From Dechloromonas sp. CZR5 (GTDB lineage: Bacteria; Pseudomonadota; Gammaproteobacteria; Burkholderiales; Rhodocyclaceae), in the NCBI RefSeq assembly GCF_008711155.1, contig NZ_VUYQ01000006.1:186001-250000 (forward strand): a DNA stretch of 64,000 nt. The letters run 5' to 3'. The stretch's first letter is position 1; each line of letters opens with the position of its first letter. The notes beneath the pieces are model-generated. The model was not told the DNA's origin and ran no database searches. It saw nothing but the letters and a program-made list of their open reading frames with translations. Position numbers and translations under genes: made by a program. Shown here piece after piece: positions 26,639-35,606 of the stretch.

Positions 26639-27984
26639 CCACCGCCTGGTTCTCGCTGCGTCGACGGCTGCTCGGCCTGCTGCTCGGCGGCGTCTCGGCA
26701 GCCTGGCTGGCAACCATGGTGTTCAGTTATATCGATGCCCACCATGAAGTCGACGAGTTGTTCGACGCCCAGCTCTCGCAGGCCGCCCAGACGCTGCTCG
26801 CGCTGGCCAGCCATGAAGGCGGCGAAGGCGTCGAGGACCTCGGTGTCGCTGCCCACAAGTACCAGCGCCAGTTACGCTTCCAGATCTGGCGCTCCGACGG
26901 CAACTTGCTGATCCGCTCGAACAATGCGCCGGAAACCCCGCTGACGACCGCCCGCGGCTTCTCGGAGACCCACGGAGACGACGGTCACTGGCGCCACTTC
27001 AGCCAATGGAACGATAGCCGCAGCCTGCAGGTCCAGGTCAGCGAGAACCATCACATCCGCGACGAACTGATCGGCCATATCGCCTGGCGGCTGCTCTTCC
27101 CCGCCCTCTTCGGCCTGCCGCTGATCGGCCTTTGGGTCTGGCTAGCCACCCGTCAGGGCCTGTCCTCGCTGAACGGCGTGGCGCACCAGATCGCCAGCCG
27201 CGATCCGCAACAGCTCCAGGCCATTCATCCGGTTGCCGCTCCGGAGGAAATCCGCCCGCTGATCGAAGCGCTGAACGGGCTCTTTCAGCGCGTCGAACAA
27301 ACCCTCGAGGCGGAGCGCCGTTTCACGGCCGACGCGGCACACGAATTGCGCACGCCGCTGGCAGCCCTTCAGGCCCAACTCCAGGTGGCCCAGCGAGCCC
27401 GCGACAGCGAGGAGCACGACCGCTCGCTGCAACAGTTGCAAAGCGGTTTGACCCGCGCCGCCCACCTCGTGGACCAGATGCTGCTGCTCGCCCGCCTCGA
27501 TCCTGAGTCCGGCCTGCCCGACCCGCAACCGGTCGATTTGGCCGCCCTGACTGAATCCGTCTGCGCCGACCTCGGCCCGCAGATCCTGGCCCGCAACATC
27601 GATTTCGACTTCGACTCGGTCAGCCCGGCAACCCTGACCGGGCAAGGCGAGTGGTTGCGGGTGCTGATCCGCAACCTGGTCGACAATGCCGTGCGCTACA
27701 CGCCCGAAGGCGGCCAGGTGTCGGTCCGTATCAGGCGCGACGCCGACAAGCTGACACTCTCGGTCAGCGACAGCGGTCCCGGCATCCCGCCGGAGGCACG
27801 CGCCACCGTTCTCCAGCGTTTCCACCGGCTGAACCAGGCCGAGCAACCGGGAAGCGGCCTGGGGCTGGCCATCGTGGCACGCATCGCCGAACTGCACGGG
27901 GCGCAGTTGTACCTCGATAGCGCCCCTATGACCAAAGGCCTAAATATCGGAGTACAATTTACCACACGCTGCGCCGCACCATGA
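26635..27984 (+). CDS. Sensor histidine kinase (QseC-like)
   Basis: 449 residues. TM1 lies about residues 10-32. A periplasmic sensor domain of about 110 residues follows (it contains DELFDAQLSQAAQTLLALA, the QseC/PmrB-like 2CSK segment), then TM2 near 145-168 and a short HAMP. The phosphoacceptor is H236 in FTADAAHELRTPLAAL. The HATPase carries IRNLVDNAVRYTP, VSDSGPGIPP and GSGLGLAIV. It forms a pair with the overlapping response regulator. The signal is unknown; metal or redox stress would fit the neighbouring genes. No downstream gene is clearly in the same transcript. Confidence 0.92.
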   Translation: MTTAWFSLRRRLLGLLLGGVSAAWLATMVFSYIDAHHEVDELFDAQLSQAAQTLLALASHEGGEGVEDLGVAAHKYQRQLRFQIWRSDGNLLIRSNNAPETPLTTARGFSETHGDDGHWRHFSQWNDSRSLQVQVSENHHIRDELIGHIAWRLLFPALFGLPLIGLWVWLATRQGLSSLNGVAHQIASRDPQQLQAIHPVAAPEEIRPLIEALNGLFQRVEQTLEAERRFTADAAHELRTPLAALQAQLQVAQRARDSEEHDRSLQQLQSGLTRAAHLVDQMLLLARLDPESGLPDPQPVDLAALTESVCADLGPQILARNIDFDFDSVSPATLTGQGEWLRVLIRNLVDNAVRYTPEGGQVSVRIRRDADKLTLSVSDSGPGIPPEARATVLQRFHRLNQAEQPGSGLGLAIVARIAELHGAQLYLDSAPMTKGLNIGVQFTTRCAAP

Positions 27985-28053
27985 CAGCAGCATGGAAAAA
28001 ATAGAGGCCGGTCAAAAAAAGCCGGCCCGCCAAAATGCACAGGCACTCACCCC

Positions 28054-29022
28054 ATGAATACTGCACAATCGCTAACCCCCCCGCCAACCGCTGCGCGTGA
28101 TTGCCCGGAAGGTACGCGGCGGATCGTCGACGGCCGCGAACGCGTGATGTACGACGGCTACTGGATCAAGACCTACCCTGTTCCCGCCGATACGCTGGAA
28201 GCCAAGAAAAAGCTGATCGATGCCCTGACCCGGCGCCTTTTCAACCATACCGAGCATGGCCTGAACATTCCCGGCACCCGTCTCAACGAAGCGCGCGAAA
28301 GCTACGAGACCGAAACCGACGAGGCACGCAAGCGCGTCAAGGGCGCCATGCTGGCCGGCGCGTTGTTCAACCGGGCAGCCGACATTTTCCGCAAGCTGGT
28401 CGAACTGCAGGCCTGCGGCATCGAAATCCTCAGCGACAACCCGCTGATGCGCGAGTGCGGCAAATGCCTGCTCGACGCCATGGAACTGGGACGTTGCGTG
28501 CTGCACCGCAGCGGCGAGGAAGGCATCGACGAACTGTGGGGCGAACCCTTCCGTGCCTTCTCCATTCCGCTCGAAGACTTCTACGAAAGCCGCTACATCA
28601 AGATCGGCCAGGTCCTGCGCGACATCGACAAGATTTCCCTGGCCATGATCGAGACCTTCAGCGGCATTCCGGCATTTGCCGATATCGAGGCCCCGCTCCT
28701 CGATCTGGCGACCGCCGCCAAGATCAAGACCGAAACCCTGCGCACCGACAGCGAAATCTTCGACGTCTGGGCGCGCATGGTCACCGCCGGCGAGCGCCTG
28801 TCGGACATCGACTGGCATCACGAGTCAGCCGGCGACAACTCGCCGCAAACCTACAATCTTTCCGACGGCCTGCAACTGATCCGCCAGGGGCGCGACCTCA
28901 TTTTCTACATCTCGCGCGCCCGTACGGCCATGCCGAAAAGCACGCGGGAATACATCGAACGCTGCCGCGGCTATCTGACGACCGGCCGCGCACCAGTCGC
29001 CAACGGTCCGCTTCCGGTCTGA
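28054..29022 (+). CDS. Hypothetical protein, not recognised
   Basis: 322 residues, soluble, with no signal peptide or membrane segment. It is charged and helix-rich, with segments such as ETDEARKRVKGAMLAGALFNRAADIFRKLVEL, MRECGKCLLDAMELGRCVLHRS and FYESRYIKIGQVLRDIDKISLAMIETF. An early GYWIKTYPVPADTLEAKKKLIDALTRRLFNHTEHGLNIPG looks conserved-protein-like. CGKC is a single possible redox or metal pair. Codon usage matches its neighbours, so it is probably a real, native gene. It stands alone between the two-component system and a chemoreceptor. No function is proposed. Confidence 0.7.
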   Translation: MNTAQSLTPPPTAARDCPEGTRRIVDGRERVMYDGYWIKTYPVPADTLEAKKKLIDALTRRLFNHTEHGLNIPGTRLNEARESYETETDEARKRVKGAMLAGALFNRAADIFRKLVELQACGIEILSDNPLMRECGKCLLDAMELGRCVLHRSGEEGIDELWGEPFRAFSIPLEDFYESRYIKIGQVLRDIDKISLAMIETFSGIPAFADIEAPLLDLATAAKIKTETLRTDSEIFDVWARMVTAGERLSDIDWHHESAGDNSPQTYNLSDGLQLIRQGRDLIFYISRARTAMPKSTREYIERCRGYLTTGRAPVANGPLPV

Positions 29023-29038
29023 GTACCGGAATCGACAA

Positions 29039-29064
29039 TTAATTTGTTAAAAACAACAAATTAA
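29039..29064. repeat. 10-bp perfect inverted repeat in AT-rich DNA
   Basis: TTAATTTGTT and AACAAATTAA are separated by AAAAAC, directly after the unknown gene ending at 29022. It could be a hairpin at the transcript 3' end or an operator; there is no T-run to make it a standard terminator. Confidence 0.45.
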
Positions 29065-29237
29065 ACAGACGCAACCTATCGCCCACCGGCGGCGTGCCGA
29101 CAACCCGAAAAGCATCTTGCGCACTTCAACTCCGCAAGATTTCACTCTCGCAATAGCGATACCGGCCGCTGTCCGCGTCCCCCTCTCCCGGGCTAAAGAC
29201 GCCAACATTTTTTACACATTTACGGTTTGTGCGGTCC

Positions 29238-29243
29238 TATAAT
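29238..29243 (+). promoter_or_regulatory. Candidate -10 box of the chemoreceptor gene
   Basis: A perfect TATAAT lies 68 bases upstream of the chemoreceptor ATG in an otherwise gene-free 289-base stretch. The best -35 (TTTACA at 29211) is 21 bases away, longer than ideal, so an activator or another start may be used. No flagellar sigma-28 motif was found. Confidence 0.35.
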
Positions 29244-29311
29244 GAGCATTCAATAATAAACCGGGGGCAGCGTTGCTTCATACGCGCAACCATAAATCCG
29301 AGGGGTTCATC

Positions 29312-30925
29312 ATGAGTATTTCGAAGCGCCTGTATCTGTTGATGGCGACAGCCGTCATTGCTCTGATTCTGGTTTCCGGATTCGGTTACCTGCAGATGAA
29401 GAAAGTCTACGACGCGGCCAACGAAGGAAACATCAACGTCGTGCCTAGCGTACTCATCCTCGGCGAGGCGCGCCAGGAGTTCATGCAGATGCGAATCCGC
29501 GTTTATCGCCTCGTAACCACCAGCGACCCGCAAAAACGCGACAACGTGTTGAAATCGATCGAAGAAGCCCGTACGAACCTCCAGAAGGAACTGAAAGCCT
29601 ATGAACCCTTGGTTTCAGATGCAGAGGACCGCCGCCTGCTCGACGAGGTTCATAAAGGGCTGGCGAACTATATCCAGGTCACTGCCCCTATCCTCGATCT
29701 TGCGAAACAAGGCCGGAACGAAGAAGCGCTGAAGCATTTTGAAGAAGTAACCCATCATGCTCAGGCGCTGCAACAGTCGTTCGCGGATCACATGCATTAC
29801 AACAAGACACTCAGCGACAAGGCCACTGCCGACGGTGCAGCCACCCTGACATCGGCAACCTGGACCTCCGCCATTGTTTCGCTGATTGCCATTGTTGTCG
29901 TCGGCATTCTCGGCCTGCAGATTCGCAGCGCCCTGATGGCCCGCCTGAATGAAGCCAACCGGATGGCGGCCGGCATCGCCTCCGGCGATCTTTCCGCCCG
30001 CAACACACCCAGCCAGATCGGCAGCGACGAAGCCGGGCAACTGATCCAGGCCATGGAAAAAATGCGCCGGGACCTGGCCGACGTGGTCAGCCACATTTCC
30101 AGCTGCAGTGACCGCCTGGCCCATTCGGCCGGTGAGTTGTCGACCACCGCGCAACAGGTATCGAACAGCACGCAGAACCAGTCCGGTTCGACGGCCGCCT
30201 CCGCTGCCGCACTCGAACAACTGACCGTCAGCATCGACCATGTCGGCGACAGTGCAGTCGATGCCAGCGAGCGTGCAAACGAAGCTGGCAGCCTGGCGAT
30301 CGAGAGCGGCAAGGGTGTCGACACGGCAGCCGCCCAGATTCATCAGGTGGCGGAGAGCATCGACCAGACCGCCCGACAGATTCAGCTGCTGTCCGAACAC
30401 GTACATCAGATCGGCAATATCACCACCGTCATCCGCGACGTTGCCGACCAGACCAACCTGCTGGCCCTCAACGCCGCTATCGAAGCCGCCCGCGCCGGCG
30501 AGCAGGGGCGCGGCTTTGCCGTGGTCGCCGACGAGGTACGCAAGCTGGCCGAACGGACGACGCTGTCGGTCCAGGAAATCAGCAGCGTGATCAGCACCAT
30601 CCAGGGCAGCGTGGCGACGACGGTCGACAGCATGCAATCCAACTGCAAGCTGGTGGCCGGCGTGGTCACCTCGGCTCAGCAGGCCAGCAGTTCCATGCAC
30701 GGCATCCGCGAGGCGACCGAAACGGTGCGCGACGCGATTGCCGGCATTTCCGAAGCCATGCGCGAGCAGCGCAGCGCATCGACCGAACTGTCGCGCAATG
30801 TCGAAGGCATCGCCCAGATGTCCGAGGAAAACACGTCGGCGGTCGCTTCGGTCGCCAGCACTGCGAATACGTTGGTCGGGGTTTCCGGCGAACTGAAATC
30901 GGCGGTTGCCCGGTTCAGGCTATAA
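29312..30925 (+). CDS. Methyl-accepting chemotaxis protein
   Basis: 537 residues from ATG 29312, preceded by GAGGGG. TM1 lies about residues 10-28, then a periplasmic four-helix-bundle sensor of about 160 residues ([31 protein letters not shown] is typical of 4HB_MCP), TM2, HAMP and a long cytoplasmic signalling domain. The conserved hairpin tip reads [26 protein letters not shown]. There is no CheR-docking pentapeptide at the C-terminus (ends SAVARFRL). Ligand unknown. It is a single gene bounded downstream by a bidirectional terminator. Confidence 0.93.
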   Translation: MSISKRLYLLMATAVIALILVSGFGYLQMKKVYDAANEGNINVVPSVLILGEARQEFMQMRIRVYRLVTTSDPQKRDNVLKSIEEARTNLQKELKAYEPLVSDAEDRRLLDEVHKGLANYIQVTAPILDLAKQGRNEEALKHFEEVTHHAQALQQSFADHMHYNKTLSDKATADGAATLTSATWTSAIVSLIAIVVVGILGLQIRSALMARLNEANRMAAGIASGDLSARNTPSQIGSDEAGQLIQAMEKMRRDLADVVSHISSCSDRLAHSAGELSTTAQQVSNSTQNQSGSTAASAAALEQLTVSIDHVGDSAVDASERANEAGSLAIESGKGVDTAAAQIHQVAESIDQTARQIQLLSEHVHQIGNITTVIRDVADQTNLLALNAAIEAARAGEQGRGFAVVADEVRKLAERTTLSVQEISSVISTIQGSVATTVDSMQSNCKLVAGVVTSAQQASSSMHGIREATETVRDAIAGISEAMREQRSASTELSRNVEGIAQMSEENTSAVASVASTANTLVGVSGELKSAVARFRL

Positions 30926-30945
30926 CCATTCGCATCAGGCACAGC

Positions 30946-30977
30946 AAAAAGGCCGGGGAGCAATTCCCGGCCTTTTT
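30946..30977. terminator. Bidirectional intrinsic terminator between chemoreceptor and LysR gene
   Basis: Stem GGCCGGG / CCCGGCC flanked by AAAAA on the left and TTTTT on the right, so it works for both convergent genes. It lies 20 bases after the chemoreceptor stop and touches the stop of the LysR gene on the other strand. Confidence 0.88.
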
Positions 30978-31900
30978 CATGGGATGAAGGGCAAGACCAG
31001 ATCGGCGGTACGCCCCACTCCACCGCAAATGCGGTCGCACACCGCGCAAAAGGTTTGCACCGCCCGGCTTTCGTGACGGCGCGCATGCCGCACGCGGTAG
31101 AAATGACGGCGCAAGTCCAACTGGGGGGTAGCGATTTCAACCAGGCTGCCGCGGCGAAACGCCTCGCGCAGCGCCAGCCGGGATAGGCAGCCGATACCAA
31201 GATTGGACTCGACCGCCCGCTTGATCGCCTCGGTGTGCTCCAGTTCCAGGCGCAAGTTGTAGCGCCCGAGCAGAGGCGCCACACCCCGGTCGAACTGGCG
31301 ACGCGTACCCGAACCCAGTTCGCGCAGTATCCAGGCCTGCCCGGCCAGGGTGGCCGTATCCGCCGCTCCAGCCGCCGCCAACGGATGCGCAGGCCCACAG
31401 AACACCACCAGTTCGTCTTCCAGCCACGATTCGACGAGCAGATCCGGATGACTGACCTCGCCCTCGATCAGGCCGATATCGCAATCGAAGCGCAACAAGC
31501 GCTCGACGATGCTCTGGGTATTTGCCACCTGCAGGCTGACCGGCGCCTCGGGGTGCTGCTGCATGTATTCGGCAATGACCAGCGTCCCGAGATAATTGCC
31601 GATGGTCAGCGTCGCGCCTACCGTCAGCGGCGCCAAAACGCCGCCCCCCAGGCAGGACTCGATTTCCCGGGCCTGATCGAGCAATTGCTCGGCCATCGGC
31701 AACAAGGCGCGCCCGGAGGCGTTGAGGTGCAGCGACTTGCCGATGCGATCGAACAACGGGCAATCGAATTGCCGCTCCAATTCGACCAGCGCATTGCTGG
31801 CCGCCGACTGCGACATGCAGAGGCGCCCGGCAGCCCGCGACACGTTTTGCTCGCGGGCGATGGCCGAGAAGATTTCGATCTGGCGCAGACTGAATTTCAT
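30977..31900 (-). CDS. LysR family regulator (FinR-like), divergent from fpr
   Basis: 307 residues. N-terminal helix-turn-helix (LRQIEIFSAIAREQNVSRAAGRLCMSQSAASNALVELERQF), then the substrate-binding-like effector domain (LTVGATLTIGNYLGTLVI, CDIGLIEGEV). It is divergently arranged with a ferredoxin-NADP reductase gene over 100 bp, the same arrangement as finR-fprA in Pseudomonas, where FinR activates fprA under oxidative stress. Within LysR it also resembles the CysB/CbbR-like group generally, so the FinR name rests on context. Confidence 0.85.
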   Translation of the reverse strand: MKFSLRQIEIFSAIAREQNVSRAAGRLCMSQSAASNALVELERQFDCPLFDRIGKSLHLNASGRALLPMAEQLLDQAREIESCLGGGVLAPLTVGATLTIGNYLGTLVIAEYMQQHPEAPVSLQVANTQSIVERLLRFDCDIGLIEGEVSHPDLLVESWLEDELVVFCGPAHPLAAAGAADTATLAGQAWILRELGSGTRRQFDRGVAPLLGRYNLRLELEHTEAIKRAVESNLGIGCLSRLALREAFRRGSLVEIATPQLDLRRHFYRVRHARRHESRAVQTFCAVCDRICGGVGRTADLVLPFIP

Positions 31901-31937
31901 ATCGATTATTCAAATAAGCAATACACAAATTATCCGC

Positions 31938-31965
31938 TTACATGAATCAATAACAAGACTACACT
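31938..31965 (+). promoter_or_regulatory. Candidate promoter of the second fpr gene
   Basis: TTACAT (31938-31943) and TACACT (31960-31965) with a 16-base spacer lie 35 bases before the fpr ATG. The AT-rich stretch just upstream (31901-31935) would hold the LysR site. The -35 match is poor, consistent with activation. Confidence 0.4.
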
Positions 31966-32000
31966 GAGAAGATCATCCATCTTGTAGCGATTGCCGAACC

Positions 32001-32777
32001 ATGAGCGCCTTCAACACCGAAACCGTCCTTTCCGTCCATCACTGGAACGACAACCTGTTCAGCTTCCGCACCACGCGCGACCAGGCCCTGCGCTTCACCA
32101 ACGGCCAATTCGTGATGATCGGCCTGGAAGTCAATGGACGGCCGCTGATGCGCGCCTACAGCGTGGCCAGCGCCAACTACGAAGAGCATCTGGAGTTCTT
32201 CAGCATCAAGGTGCAGGACGGCCCGCTGACGTCGCGCCTGCAGCACCTGAAGGCGGGCGACTCGCTGCTCGTCAGCCGAAAACCGACCGGCACGCTGGTC
32301 CTGCGCGACCTCAAGCCGGGCAAGCGCCTCTTCCTGTTCGCCACCGGCACCGGCCTTGCCCCCTTCATGAGCCTGATCCACGATCCGGAAACCTACGAGC
32401 GCTTCGAAAAGGTCATTCTCATCCACGGCGTACGGTGGACCAACGAACTGGCCTACCACGACTACATCGAGGAAGACCTCAAGGACCACGAATACCTCGG
32501 CGACGACATCCGCGACAAGCTGATCTACTACCCGACGGTGACCCGCGAGGCCTTCCGCAACGAGGGGCGGCAGACCGACCTGATCCACTCCGGCAAGCTG
32601 TTCGCCGACATCGGCCAGCCGCCGCTCGACCCGGCCACCGACCGCGCCATGATTTGCGGCAGCCCAGCCATGCTCAAGGAAATCTCGACCATGCTCGACG
32701 GCTTCGGCTTCCAGATTTCCGGGCATATCGGCGAGGCCGGCGACTACGTGATCGAACGCGCCTTCGTCGAACAGTAG
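32001..32777 (+). CDS. fpr: Ferredoxin-NADP(+) reductase (second copy)
   Basis: 258 residues. FAD-site motif MRAYSVASANYEEHLEFFSIKVQDGPLTSRLQ, NADP-site motif FATGTGLAPFMSLIHDPETY, then MICGSPAMLKEISTML and the C-terminal YVIERAFVEQ, the standard ending of bacterial Fpr. This is the canonical housekeeping form; the copy at 15573-16382 is longer and ends differently. Its regulator is the divergent LysR gene. It is followed after about 90 bp by menE, which probably has its own start signals. Confidence 0.93.
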   Translation: MSAFNTETVLSVHHWNDNLFSFRTTRDQALRFTNGQFVMIGLEVNGRPLMRAYSVASANYEEHLEFFSIKVQDGPLTSRLQHLKAGDSLLVSRKPTGTLVLRDLKPGKRLFLFATGTGLAPFMSLIHDPETYERFEKVILIHGVRWTNELAYHDYIEEDLKDHEYLGDDIRDKLIYYPTVTREAFRNEGRQTDLIHSGKLFADIGQPPLDPATDRAMICGSPAMLKEISTMLDGFGFQISGHIGEAGDYVIERAFVEQ

Positions 32778-32869
32778 GCGGTGCCATCCGCGGCCGCCTG
32801 GCGCGGCAACGCGGAATTTTGATCTGGCTCACCGGCCGCCGCTTGCCGGCTGCGTATAATCGCCGGCTT

Positions 32870-34120
32870 ATGAAGCCTGCTTCGCTCCGCGACCACATCG
32901 TCCGCACCGCCGCGGAATATCCGGATCGGCCCGCCCTGATCGCGGGCGACCGGCAATGGTCGTTCGCCGACCTCGCCATCGAACGTGCGCCAGCCGATGG
33001 CGCGCCCCTCGCCCGCAGCGGCGGCAGCCTGGAACTGGCGCTCGACGCCTACCGTTGCAGCGCCGGCCGGCGCGCCTTCTTCCCTCTGCCGCCGGAACGC
33101 CCGGCGCCTTCGCTGGCTGCCTGCCCGGCCGACACCGCCCTGCTCGTTTCGACCAGCGGCAGCGAAGGCCGGCCGCGCGCCGTGCTGCTCGGCAACGCCC
33201 AGCTCGATGCCGCCGCTGCCGCCGCCAACGCCTGCCTCGGCTTGCGGGCCGGCGACCTGTGGCTGAACAGCCTGCCGCTTTACCATATCGGCGGCCAGAG
33301 CATCCTGTGGCGTTGTGCGCGGGTCGGCGCCACCGTCCTCCTGCACGAAGGATTTGACGTCCAGGCCATCGCCGCCGACCTCCACGCCCGGCCCGTCACC
33401 CACATTTCGCTGGTACCGGCCATGCTTGCCCGCCTGCTCGACCATGGCATCGTTCCGCCCGCCACGTTGCGTGCCGTCCTGATCGGCGGCGCGGCCCTGT
33501 CGGCGCCGCTTCATCGACGGGCAACGGGCGCCGGCTGGCCGCTTTACGTCAGCTACGGCATGAGCGAAACAGCCGCCTTAGTCGCTGCCTTCGGGCCGAA
33601 CGACGGCCCCTGGCGGGAAGGCCTGGTCGGCCGGCCGATGCCCGGACACGCGGTACGCATTGCAGCCGACGGGCGCATCCGGATTCGCGGACCGCAAATC
33701 ATGGCCGGCTATCTCGAACCCGGCGTTAGCGGTCCCGATGCCGATGGCTGGCTGACCACCGGCGACCTTGGCGAAATCGACGATAGCGGATGCCTGACTG
33801 TGCTCGGTCGGGCCGACGACATGCTGATCAGCGGCGGCCGCAACATCCATCCGCAGGAAATCGAATCCTGCCTGGCCGGCTGCCCGGGCATCGTCGACGT
33901 CGCCGTGACCGGGCAACCCGATCCGGTCTGGGGCGATCTCGTCGTCGCCCTTGTCGTCGGCAACGTTGCCGCCGAAGCACTGATCGCCCATGCGCGGCGC
34001 CACCTCCCTTCGGCAGCCGTGCCGCGCCGTGTGCGCCAGCTCGACCGGCTGCCGCGCAATGCCGCCGGCAAGCTGGAACGTAGCGCGCTGCGCCGCCTGG
34101 CCCAGGAGGCGGCAGCGTGA
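32870..34120 (+). CDS. menE: o-Succinylbenzoate-CoA ligase-like AMP-forming enzyme (MenE)
   Basis: 416 residues from ATG 32870. ANL-superfamily motifs are a P-loop LVSTSGSEGRPRAVLL (Glu-Gly-Arg instead of the usual Thr-Gly-x-Pro-Lys), NSLPLYHIGG, YGMSETAALVA, WLTTGDLGEID, LGRADDMLISGGRNIHPQEIE and a C-terminal lysine in NAAGKLERSALRRL. The N-terminal subdomain is short, giving a protein below the usual MenE length (about 450-490). It would activate o-succinylbenzoate in menaquinone synthesis. The assignment to MenE rather than another acyl-CoA ligase depends on the 4-bp overlap with an isochorismate synthase gene. Confidence 0.82.
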   Translation: MKPASLRDHIVRTAAEYPDRPALIAGDRQWSFADLAIERAPADGAPLARSGGSLELALDAYRCSAGRRAFFPLPPERPAPSLAACPADTALLVSTSGSEGRPRAVLLGNAQLDAAAAAANACLGLRAGDLWLNSLPLYHIGGQSILWRCARVGATVLLHEGFDVQAIAADLHARPVTHISLVPAMLARLLDHGIVPPATLRAVLIGGAALSAPLHRRATGAGWPLYVSYGMSETAALVAAFGPNDGPWREGLVGRPMPGHAVRIAADGRIRIRGPQIMAGYLEPGVSGPDADGWLTTGDLGEIDDSGCLTVLGRADDMLISGGRNIHPQEIESCLAGCPGIVDVAVTGQPDPVWGDLVVALVVGNVAAEALIAHARRHLPSAAVPRRVRQLDRLPRNAAGKLERSALRRLAQEAAA

Positions 34121-35457
34121 TCCATACCCTGCTCCGCACCATCGCCTCGCACGACACCGCCCGCCGGATGCACGAACTGGCCGCCGGCGCACCAGCTTCC
34201 GCGGCCGTCAGCCTGCGCCTTGACCTGCCGGCGATGACCAACGACTGGCTGGATAACGTTCCGGCCGGCCAAAACTGGTGGTATCGCGCCCGGCCGGGGC
34301 GCGGTGAATATCGCCTCGGCATCGGCCATGCCCTGTACGTGACGAGCGCCGGCAGCAACCGCTTTTCTGCGCTCGACGCGGCCTTTGCCGGGCTGGCCCG
34401 GGAATGGCGGCGCAACGGACCGGCCTTGGCCTTTGCCGGTTTCGCCTTTGCCGACGACAACCACGCACCGCTTCCCAACGCCTTGCTGGCCATTCCGGCC
34501 ATCCTGCTCGAATCCGTCGGCGGCCGCTGCGCACTGACCCTGAGTGCGCCGGCCGGCCGCATCCGCGAGGCACTGGCCGAATGGCCGCAGTGGCTGACCC
34601 ATCCCGCTGCGACGGGGACGACGGCTTTCGCCCCCGCCGGCCCCGAGCAACTCGTCGAACAAGCCTGGAAGGCCCGGGTCACCGCCGCCCTGCGCAATAT
34701 CGCCGCCGGCCGCATCGACAAGGTCGTGCTCAGCCGCTGCCGGCACATCGAAGGCGACACGCTCTTTTCCCCCTCGGCCATCCTGGGCACCCTGACGGCC
34801 CAGCAACCTGACAGCGTCATCTACGCGCACGGCAACGGCAACCAGACCTTCCTTGGCGCGACGCCGGAACGCCTGGTCCTCAAGTGCGGGCAGCAGATTC
34901 ATGTCGATGCGCTGGCCGGGACCGCCTGGCCCGGATCGCCGGCGCTGGCCGACGACAAGAATCGTCACGAACAGTCGCTGGTCGTCCGCGCCGTGGTCGA
35001 GGCACTGGCCCCCCTGTGTGACGGAGAACCGCAGATCGGCCTTCCCGCCGAACACCCGGCCGGTCGCCTGTGGCACTGGCGCAGCCCTGTCCAGGCCCGT
35101 TCCCGGACATCCAGCAGCCTGTTCGAGTTTGTCCGAGCCCTGCACCCGACCCCCGCCGTCGGCGGCTTTCCCGGCGAAGCCGCCCTGCAATGGCTCAACG
35201 CCCATAAGGAACAGCGCCACGGCTGGTACAGCGGCGGTTTCGGCATACTGACCCCGGAAGGAGACGGCGAATTTTCCGTCGCCTTGCGCTCGGCGCTCAT
35301 CGACGGCCGACACGCCACCCTGCAGGCTGGCGCCGGCATCGTCGCCGGTTCGAATCCCGAGCAGGAACTGGCCGAAACCGAGGCCAAGCTGGGCACCCTG
35401 CTGGCCGCACTGGAGGGCGCCCAACCGGCCTGCGCACCAGGCAGCCGCAGCGCCTGA
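34117..35457 (+). CDS. menF: Isochorismate synthase (MenF)
   Basis: 446 residues, GTG start overlapping the menE stop. The C-terminal chorismate-utilising domain is clear: IDKVVLSRCRHIEG, FLGATPERLVLKCGQQIHVDALAGTAWPG, RTSSSLFEFVRALHPTPAVGGFPGEAAL, GWYSGGFGILTPEGDGEFSVALRSALI and LQAGAGIVAGSNPEQELAETEAKLGTLL. The N-terminal half is weakly conserved, as usual. It converts chorismate to isochorismate. The partner menE points to menaquinone rather than siderophore synthesis, although an iron-uptake locus lies about 500 bp downstream. menD, normally next to menF, is absent here. Confidence 0.9.
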   Translation: MIHTLLRTIASHDTARRMHELAAGAPASAAVSLRLDLPAMTNDWLDNVPAGQNWWYRARPGRGEYRLGIGHALYVTSAGSNRFSALDAAFAGLAREWRRNGPALAFAGFAFADDNHAPLPNALLAIPAILLESVGGRCALTLSAPAGRIREALAEWPQWLTHPAATGTTAFAPAGPEQLVEQAWKARVTAALRNIAAGRIDKVVLSRCRHIEGDTLFSPSAILGTLTAQQPDSVIYAHGNGNQTFLGATPERLVLKCGQQIHVDALAGTAWPGSPALADDKNRHEQSLVVRAVVEALAPLCDGEPQIGLPAEHPAGRLWHWRSPVQARSRTSSSLFEFVRALHPTPAVGGFPGEAALQWLNAHKEQRHGWYSGGFGILTPEGDGEFSVALRSALIDGRHATLQAGAGIVAGSNPEQELAETEAKLGTLLAALEGAQPACAPGSRSA

Positions 35458-35465
35458 CCATCGGG

Positions 35466-35582
35466 TCACTCCCGGGCCTGCGCGAACGCCTCGATCATCC
35501 TGCGGTTATAGCGTGACCAGATACCGTTCCTGCCCGCGAGTAGTTCTTTTTGCCTATTGCGCAGGCAGAGCAGGAAAAGTCT
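35466..35582 (-). pseudogene. Possible C-terminal gene remnant
   Basis: Minus-strand open stretch of 38 codons between two stops, without a start codon. It reads ...LLAGRNGIWSRYNRRMIEAF and then AQARE before the stop. The composition (aromatic, charged, ending in a natural-looking helix) resembles a real protein tail more than random antisense. The family is not recognised. Upstream on that strand lie DnaA boxes, not coding sequence, so if real the rest has been lost. Confidence 0.3.
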
Positions 35583-35606
35583 TTACCATGCGCCACCGCA
35601 TGGCAC

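Noticed and set aside
28006-28027. GGCCGG / CCGGCC hairpin after the QseC-like kinase
   Set aside because: The A/T run lies inside the loop rather than after the stem, so it does not form a standard terminator on either strand.
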